Of a DNA stretch of 5,839 nucleotides, positions 1 through 3,835 are shown piece after piece (positions within the stretch are counted from its first letter, which is position 1; every line of letters begins with the position of its first letter). A program made the position numbers and the translations under genes. The notes below the pieces were generated by a model. That model saw nothing but the letters and a program-made list of their open reading frames with translations, was not told the origin of the DNA and made no database searches. Origin of the DNA: Flavipsychrobacter stenotrophus (GTDB lineage Bacteria > Bacteroidota > Bacteroidia > Chitinophagales > Chitinophagaceae); NCBI GenBank assembly GCA_947372365.1, contig CANBTK010000156.1, forward strand, positions 1 through 5,839, read 5' to 3'.

Positions 1-190
1 ATTTCCCGCATACTGGAGATGAGCAGGGCAATGTAGCCTGCATTGCATATGCAAGTACCTGGCTTTGGGCAATGCCCCTATCTGATATTACTGCAAGCTC
101 ATATGCCTTGTTGTAAGGTTGCTTCGGCGAAGGGCCTCGCAAGGGCCCGGTAAGGTAAGCGGCTTGCATTTGGCTTTGCATGCCAGCCAT
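1..190 (-). CDS. Possible hypothetical protein, N-terminal part, cut by the left edge
   Basis: An open frame starts at an ATG at 188-190 on the minus strand and runs without a stop to the left edge (63 codons seen). I do not recognise the product. It begins MAGMQSQMQAAY, is rich in Gln, Met and Ala, has a Gly/Pro/Lys stretch around residues 15-25, and carries two Cys near the visible end (PCSSPVC). There is no signal peptide or membrane segment. In-frame ATGs at codons 4 and 8 are alternative starts, and no Shine-Dalgarno sequence precedes any of them. The main support is a promoter-like TTG-N19-TACCTTTA just upstream on the same strand, about 37 bp before the ATG. It lies downstream of trhO in the same orientation but would be transcribed on its own. 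An open frame of this length could arise by chance, so the call is tentative. Confidence 0.4.
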   Translation of the reverse strand, partial: MAGMQSQMQAAYLTGPLRGPSPKQPYNKAYELAVISDRGIAQSQVLAYAMQATLPCSSPVCGK

Positions 191-226
191 TCCGTTATTA
201 TTGCGGTGAAACTGTATAATTTCCTA

Positions 227-256
227 TAAAGGTACATCCATGCTTTTGCAGCACAA
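227..256 (-). promoter_or_regulatory. Putative Bacteroidota promoter for the left-edge ORF
   Basis: On the minus strand, TTG (254-256) is followed after exactly 19 bp by TACCTTTA (227-234). This matches the Bacteroidota sigma-ABfr pattern TTG-N19-TAnnTTTG except for the last base. Transcription would start near 220 and leave a leader of about 30 nt before the ATG at 190. It is a motif match only. Confidence 0.42.
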
Positions 257-273
257 GCTGTAGCCTATTGCAC

Positions 274-291
274 ACCCGCCAAAAGGCTGGT
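274..291 (-). terminator. Weak hairpin just after trhO, possible terminator
   Basis: Starting 8 bp beyond the trhO stop codon, the minus strand reads ACCAGCC-TTTT-GGCGGGT. It can fold into a stem of six pairs with one A-G mismatch and a four-base loop. No T-run follows it, so it is not a standard intrinsic terminator. Its position directly after the stop codon is the main reason to list it. Confidence 0.25.
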
Positions 292-298
292 AATTCCC

Positions 299-1375
299 TT
301 ATAAATTGGTTTGCTGGGCTTCGTGTTCTTTTTTCCACTCGTCCCTGTGTTTGCGCAGGGGGTGCTGCTTTGATTTGTTGAAAATCATCATGCCATTTTC
401 CCGGCCAGCCCTCAAGGCTTTTTGCTCGTCAGGTGGCATGTTTTTCTCTTCCATGCAGGAGGTACTACAGCAGCCTTCGTATTGCACGGCGCAATCGGCA
501 CACTGTATAAACAGCAAGTGGCAGCCATCATTTTTGCAGTTGGTATGTGTATCGCAGGGCTTGCCGCATATGTGGCATTCTGCTATTACATCTTCGGTTA
601 TACGTTCGCCAAGGCGCTCATCAAAAACGAAGTTTTTACCAATAAACTTAACGGGTATCTGCTCTTCCTTGGCTTTGCGGGCATATTCTATAATGCCGCC
701 TTCTACGTGAAAGATGTTTTTGAAGCCATTGTGCAGCATGTAGGCGCTGGCTTTTTCGCAGCGTATGCCGCCAGTGCAATACATGATAATATTCTTGTCC
801 TTTTTATCCTGCAGCATTTCCACCGCCATAGGCAACTGGTCGCGGAAGGTATCGGAAGGGACTTCTATGGCCCTTTCAAAATGCCCCACTTCATATTCGT
901 AGTGGTTGCGCATATCTACTATTATAGTATCGGGGTTCGCTGCCAGTTCGTTGTACTCGCGGGCTTTAAGGTATTGGCCGGTTTTAGCAGGGTCGAAGGT
1001 GGGGTCGTCAATGCCATCAGCCACTATTTTCTGGCGCACTTTGAAGCGCAGTGCCCAGAACGACTTGCCGTCATCATCAAGCGCAATATTCATCCTTATT
1101 CCATTAAGCTCCGGCGCAGCCTGGTATAGCGTATCCCTGAAAGCGTCATAGTTGCCCTGTGGCACGCTTACCTGGCCATTAATGCCTTCGTTGGCTACGT
1201 ATATCCTGCCAAAAACCTTCAGGTTGAAGAATTTGACGTACAAATCGTTGCGGAAGCTTACCGGGTCGGCAATGTTGAAATATTTGTAGAAAGAAACTGT
1301 GGTACGAGGTTCTGTTTCAGCAAGCATCAATTGCTTCAGTTCCTCATTATTGATGCGGTTGTGTAGCACTGGCAT
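299..1375 (-). CDS. trhO: tRNA uridine(34) hydroxylase TrhO (YceA/UPF0176, rhodanese-domain protein)
   Basis: This 358-residue cytoplasmic protein hydroxylates uridine 34 of certain tRNAs using O2, giving 5-hydroxyuridine at the wobble position; that function is known from E. coli and Bacillus TrhO. An N-terminal acylphosphatase-like domain (about residues 25-120, with the conserved [12 protein letters not shown] around 58-68) is followed by a rhodanese domain (about 140-235). The rhodanese active-site loop CTGGIRCEK starts at Cys200, and VEGGI at 224-228 is also conserved. The C-terminal part has [11 protein letters not shown] (249-259) and a Cys-rich segment with Cys267, 270, 274, 280, 285, 292, 295, 302, 303 and 307, typical of the family and possibly metal-binding. 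Length is normal for the family (about 350), so the gene appears complete. The start is supported by AAGGAAGG six bases before the ATG. It stands alone, divergent from the NlpE-like gene. Which enzyme, if any, modifies ho5U further in this organism is not visible here. Confidence 0.97.
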   Translation of the reverse strand: MPVLHNRINNEELKQLMLAETEPRTTVSFYKYFNIADPVSFRNDLYVKFFNLKVFGRIYVANEGINGQVSVPQGNYDAFRDTLYQAAPELNGIRMNIALDDDGKSFWALRFKVRQKIVADGIDDPTFDPAKTGQYLKAREYNELAANPDTIIVDMRNHYEYEVGHFERAIEVPSDTFRDQLPMAVEMLQDKKDKNIIMYCTGGIRCEKASAYMLHNGFKNIFHVEGGIIEYARKAKEEQIPVKFIGKNFVFDERLGERITEDVIAECHICGKPCDTHTNCKNDGCHLLFIQCADCAVQYEGCCSTSCMEEKNMPPDEQKALRAGRENGMMIFNKSKQHPLRKHRDEWKKEHEAQQTNL

Positions 1376-1381
1376 GGTGTA

Positions 1382-1389
1382 CCTTCCTT
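1382..1389 (-). promoter_or_regulatory. Shine-Dalgarno-like site of trhO
   Basis: AAGGAAGG on the minus strand lies 6 nt upstream of the trhO ATG (1375). It is the only clear purine-rich ribosome-binding site I see before a gene in this window and supports the chosen start. Confidence 0.5.
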
Positions 1390-1409
1390 ATTTTTTGAGT
1401 TAGAAAGTG

Positions 1410-1441
1410 CAAAATTACGGTTTTTGGGCAAAGCCCGGCAA
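1410..1441 (-). promoter_or_regulatory. Putative trhO promoter
   Basis: The minus strand has TTG (1439-1441), a 21-bp spacer, then TAATTTTG (1410-1417), a perfect TAnnTTTG -7 element of the Bacteroidota type. Transcription would start near 1403-1405 and give a leader of about 30 nt that includes the Shine-Dalgarno site. The spacer contains GGGC-TTT-GCCC, a short self-complementary stretch of unknown meaning. Confidence 0.55.
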
Positions 1442-1529
1442 TGATATTGGTCACTAACCCCGGGCGTTTGTGGCAAGCGCCGAAAATTTAATTGATGCTT
1501 TGCAGTAAAATACCCGATTCTCTGCGATA

Positions 1530-1560
1530 TTTGTAGAACAATCCCTCTGGCTATTTTTTG
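1530..1560 (+). promoter_or_regulatory. Weak promoter candidate for the NlpE-like gene
   Basis: TTTG (1530-1533), an 18-bp spacer and TATTTTTTG (1552-1560) resemble the Bacteroidota promoter, except that the -7 box has one extra T. An alternative is TTG at 1500-1502 with GATATTTG at 1526-1533, which has a long 23-bp spacer. Either could serve the gene at 1581. No Shine-Dalgarno sequence follows. The rest of the 205-bp divergent region (1376-1580) shows no gene. Confidence 0.25.
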
Positions 1561-1580
1561 AATGTTTTCACCCCTTTTTT

Positions 1581-2003
1581 ATGAGGAAATTGTTGTTGTT
1601 TACCATAGTTGTTTGCGGTTTTTCGGTATTGCGGGCGCAGGAAGCGCCTGTAGCCGTTGCCATCCCTGATATTGCCGGGACTTATGCAGGCAAAGCACCC
1701 TGTGCCGATTGCGAGTTTATAGAAACCGAATTGGAACTGGCTTATGGTACCGATACTTCGGGCGAATTTTCGCTGAGGGATAAGTATGTGGGTAAGCAGG
1801 GCGGTATTATGTCGCGGGTAAAGGGCGAATGGGCGAGGGTAGTAGATGCCAAGGCGGGCGTGCTGGTTGTACTGAACAATGACCTGCCCGAAAAAGCTAT
1901 GTATTACCGCTTAACTAAGGATGGAAACCTGTTGCCGCTGGACCAGGAACTGAATAAGGTAGAGTCGCCTATAGATTGTACGTTGCGGAGGAAGCTGCAG
2001 TAG
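1581..2003 (+). CDS. Exported NlpE N-terminal-domain-like protein
   Basis: This 140-residue protein has a signal peptide (residues 1-19, ending LRA before Gln20), with likely signal peptidase I cleavage. The hydrophobic core contains Cys12, but its context (VVC) does not fit a lipobox, so a lipoprotein is unlikely. The mature part starts IAGTYAGKAPCADCEFIETELEL (about 31-53), given here as the motif around the CxxC at Cys41/Cys44, which is the hallmark of the NlpE N-terminal domain (copper-resistance and envelope-stress lipoprotein in enterobacteria). A third Cys lies at 133 (SPIDCTLRRK), matching the closing strand of this small barrel. The C-terminal OB-fold domain of E. coli NlpE is missing, so this is the single-domain form. 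The family link is fairly firm; a role in copper or adhesion stress is not shown by the sequence. It is transcribed divergently from trhO. The stop codon TAG lies at the edge of the G-rich text preceding the intergenic repeat. Confidence 0.85.
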   Translation: MRKLLLFTIVVCGFSVLRAQEAPVAVAIPDIAGTYAGKAPCADCEFIETELELAYGTDTSGEFSLRDKYVGKQGGIMSRVKGEWARVVDAKAGVLVVLNNDLPEKAMYYRLTKDGNLLPLDQELNKVESPIDCTLRRKLQ

Positions 2004-2013
2004 GGGCAGTGGG

Positions 2014-2133
2014 CAATGTCATTGACTTAAGGTGATAAAAGTTTCACGCGGAGGCGCAAAGCCGCAATTTACAGTTCATTCAAGATTTCAAAGGCGCAAC
2101 TAAAACATAAGAAACGCTAAGCCAATGACATTG
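2014..2133. repeat. Intergenic inverted-repeat element, possibly a degenerate dispersed repeat
   Basis: The left arm CAATGTCATTGACTTA (2014-2029) pairs with the right arm TAAGCCAATGACATTG (2118-2133): 15 of 16 positions are complementary, 11 of them contiguous. The roughly 88 bp between the arms contains GCG/CGC-spaced text (TTTCACGCGGAGGCGCAAAGCCGC near 2041-2065, with AAAGGCGCAAC and AAACGCTAAG further on). From general memory, this resembles the 'cgcaaagacgcaaag' intergenic repeats found in many Bacteroidota genomes. AGGGGCAGT occurs just outside both ends (2002-2010 and 2141-2149), like a 9-bp target duplication, although GGGGCAG is also present at 2133-2139. No ORF lies inside. Together with the promoter it accounts for the 214-bp gap between genes. 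Confidence 0.45.
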
Positions 2134-2166
2134 GGGCAGGAGGGGCAGTAGGCCCGGCAGGTATAT

Positions 2167-2197
2167 TTACGCACGCTAATATTTTTAATTACCTTTG
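2167..2197 (+). promoter_or_regulatory. Promoter of the DUF1573-UbiA gene pair
   Basis: TACCTTTG at 2190-2197 is a perfect TAnnTTTG -7 element. A weak -33 element, TTA at 2167-2169, lies 20 bp upstream in the AT-rich stretch. The start of transcription should be near 2203, giving a leader of only about 15 nt before the ATG at 2218. No Shine-Dalgarno sequence is present. Confidence 0.55.
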
Positions 2198-2217
2198 CCT
2201 GAAAGCATTCATGCGTT

Positions 2218-2745
2218 ATGGATAATAATTATAAGTCAATTTTATTAACTATATTGACCCTGTCGGTTTTTACACTTACAATAGTTGAACTGACCGGTAT
2301 TAGTAAAAATGCTGTTTTCCGTAGGTATAACCATGTAGGCGAGGGTTCGTTTTATGCCAAGGATGGCGAGGTGTACCGCGGGGAGATATACCCCGAGCAA
2401 ACCCGCACAAGGTCGCAGATTGTTGCTGAGATGGTGAAAACAACCATGCAGTTTTACGAAACCAAGCACAATTTTGGCTCAGTGCCTGAAGGCAAGGTGA
2501 TGACGCATGTTTTCCGTTTTAAAAACACCGGCGATAACCCGCTGATGATTGCTAAAACAGATGTTACCTGCGGCTGTACCGTACCTAACTTCCCGCTGGA
2601 AACCATACCGCCGGGGGCTGAAGGCGACATTACTATTGTATATAACAGTGCCGGGCACTCAGGGTTACAGCAAAAAAACATCATCATACATTCCAATGCC
2701 CTGCCTGAAGCTGTTTCCATAAGCATACAGGCCGACGTACGTTAA
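2218..2745 (+). CDS. Membrane-anchored DUF1573 domain protein
   Basis: This 175-residue protein has one N-terminal hydrophobic segment (about residues 8-27, ILLTILTLSVFTLTIVEL), which is a signal anchor or uncleaved signal peptide. A charged linker (about 30-75) follows, then a single DUF1573 domain (about 80-172). The domain shows the family marks: HNFGSVPEG (84-92), FRFKNTGDNPLMI (99-111), TCGCTVP (117-123, Cys118 and Cys120), PPGAEGDITIVYN (131-143) and IIIHSN (155-160). DUF1573 is an Ig-like (ASH/MSP-type) fold common in Bacteroidota envelope proteins; its function is not established. The domain would face the periplasm. The next gene starts 3 bp after the stop, so the two are almost certainly co-transcribed from the promoter near 2190. 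The ATG at 2218 is chosen because it follows the promoter closely and precedes the hydrophobic segment; the ATG at 2211 is out of frame. Confidence 0.9.
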   Translation: MDNNYKSILLTILTLSVFTLTIVELTGISKNAVFRRYNHVGEGSFYAKDGEVYRGEIYPEQTRTRSQIVAEMVKTTMQFYETKHNFGSVPEGKVMTHVFRFKNTGDNPLMIAKTDVTCGCTVPNFPLETIPPGAEGDITIVYNSAGHSGLQQKNIIIHSNALPEAVSISIQADVR

Positions 2746-2748
2746 ACT

Positions 2749-3648
2749 ATGAGCACAGCAACGCCACTCAATACGGTAAAGCAATACCTTTCGCTGGTCA
2801 AATTCAGCCATACCATATTTGCGCTGCCTTTTGCGTTGATTGGCTTTGCACTAGCTATCTTAAGCACAAAATCCCCTTCCGATTACCTTGCCACACATAA
2901 CTATTGCCTGCCAGAATTAGGTAAGATGCTGTTGTGCATGGTGTTTGCGCGCAGCGCAGCCATGGCCTTTAACCGCTACCTTGACCGCCGTTTTGATGCC
3001 CTTAACCCGCGTACTGCACAAAGGGAGATACCCGCAGGGGTTATTAAGCCCGGGCAAGCGCTGGCGTTTACCATAGCGAATTGTGTTTTGTTTGTCATTA
3101 CCACCTGGTTTATAAACCCGGCTTGCTTTTATTTGTCTTTTGTAGCACTTTTTGTGGTGCTGTTTTATAGTTATACCAAGCGCTTTACTGCGCTATGCCA
3201 CCTGGTGCTGGGCGTGGGGCTATCTTTATCGCCTATAGGTGCATACCTTTCGGTTACCGGGCGGTTCGATATACTGCCGGTGCTGTTTTCATTTATTGTT
3301 ATTACCTGGGTATCCGGTTTTGATATCATTTATGCCCTGCAGGACGAGTCATTCGATGCCAGCAACAAACTACACTCTATACCTGCGGCCTTAGGCCCGC
3401 GCAATGCGTTGCTGGTTTCTACTTTGCTGCATATAGGCTCCGCGCTTTTGGTGCTGGGTGCTGGTTTTTACGGCCACTTTAACTGGCTATACTGGGTCGG
3501 TGCTGCTTTTTATATTGCCATGCTTACCTACCAGCACCTGCTGGTAAAACCTAACGACCTGAGCAAGGTAGGCATTGCCTTTGCTAACACCAATGGCATT
3601 GCCAGTGTGGTGTTTGCCACGTTGACAATCATTTCTTTGTTTATCTGA
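2749..3648 (+). CDS. UbiA-family prenyltransferase, probably MqnP-like (annotated as 4-hydroxybenzoate polyprenyltransferase)
   Basis: This 299-residue integral membrane protein has about nine hydrophobic segments (near 19-39, 56-74, 105-121, 125-143, 150-170, 175-195, 220-240, 247-262 and 278-298). Both Asp-rich motifs that bind Mg-prenyl diphosphate are intact: NRYLDRRFD (Asn75, Asp79, Asp83) followed by NPRT and REIPAG, and DIIYALQDESFD (Asp192, Asp199, Asp203). UbiA enzymes attach a polyprenyl chain to an aromatic acid. The family subgroup with KFSHTIFALPFAL (18-30) and NRxxDxxxD is often labelled 4-hydroxybenzoate polyprenyltransferase. Bacteroidota generally make menaquinone rather than ubiquinone, so the futalosine-pathway enzyme MqnP is the likelier role; this is inference. 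The length is normal and the gene appears complete. It starts 3 bp after the DUF1573 stop, without a Shine-Dalgarno sequence, and is probably translationally coupled. No other quinone gene lies in the window. Confidence 0.93.
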   Translation: MSTATPLNTVKQYLSLVKFSHTIFALPFALIGFALAILSTKSPSDYLATHNYCLPELGKMLLCMVFARSAAMAFNRYLDRRFDALNPRTAQREIPAGVIKPGQALAFTIANCVLFVITTWFINPACFYLSFVALFVVLFYSYTKRFTALCHLVLGVGLSLSPIGAYLSVTGRFDILPVLFSFIVITWVSGFDIIYALQDESFDASNKLHSIPAALGPRNALLVSTLLHIGSALLVLGAGFYGHFNWLYWVGAAFYIAMLTYQHLLVKPNDLSKVGIAFANTNGIASVVFATLTIISLFI

Positions 3649-3784
3649 TGCTGCAGGCCCGGGTCGGTAGTAGCTAGTGCCAGCCAATGTGCTGCAACAA
3701 TTCTTTTCCCCCAATCATTCCTCATGTGCGCTAAATAACTGCGCCGATTTTTTGGAAATTCCAGATTTTATAAATAAATTACAA

Positions 3785-3806
3785 CATGTTTTTAGTTTTA
3801 AACATG
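3785..3806. promoter_or_regulatory. Palindrome in the AT-rich leader before the large secreted protein
   Basis: CATGTTT (3785-3791) and AAACATG (3800-3806) are perfect 7-bp inverted arms around an 8-bp AT-rich centre. TAGTTTTA (3793-3800), a weak -7-like box (TAnnTTTA), overlaps the centre; a possible -33 TTA lies 22 bp upstream. This could be an operator over a promoter or a small hairpin in the leader. The surrounding 187-bp gap (3649-3835) is strongly AT-rich in its right half. It holds no gene, and I see no clear terminator after the UbiA gene. Confidence 0.25.
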
Positions 3807-3835
3807 CAACCTGATTTATATAAAAATCTGCTCTT

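Noticed and set aside
122..148. CTTCGGCGAAG palindrome and GGGCC...GGCCC arms, considered as a terminator or small RNA
   Set aside because: No T-run follows on either strand, the arms are short, and the stretch lies inside the possible left-edge coding frame.
422..1129. Long plus-strand open frame (235 codons) opposite trhO, and shorter ones at 306-710 and 906-1151
   Set aside because: They lie antisense to a complete, clearly recognised trhO gene and have no recognisable motif; they are reading-frame shadows.
2245..2726. Minus-strand open frames at 2245-2469 and 2454-2726
   Set aside because: They are fully antisense to the DUF1573 gene, with no family motif and no promoter or ribosome-binding site that I could see.
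3649..3700. GC-rich stretch after the UbiA stop considered as an intrinsic terminator
   Set aside because: I could not find a stable hairpin followed by a T-run; only short palindromes such as GCCCGGG-type text are present.
3487..3725. Minus-strand open frames covering the end of the UbiA gene and the following gap
   Set aside because: Most of their length is antisense to the conserved UbiA C-terminus, and the products show no recognisable features.
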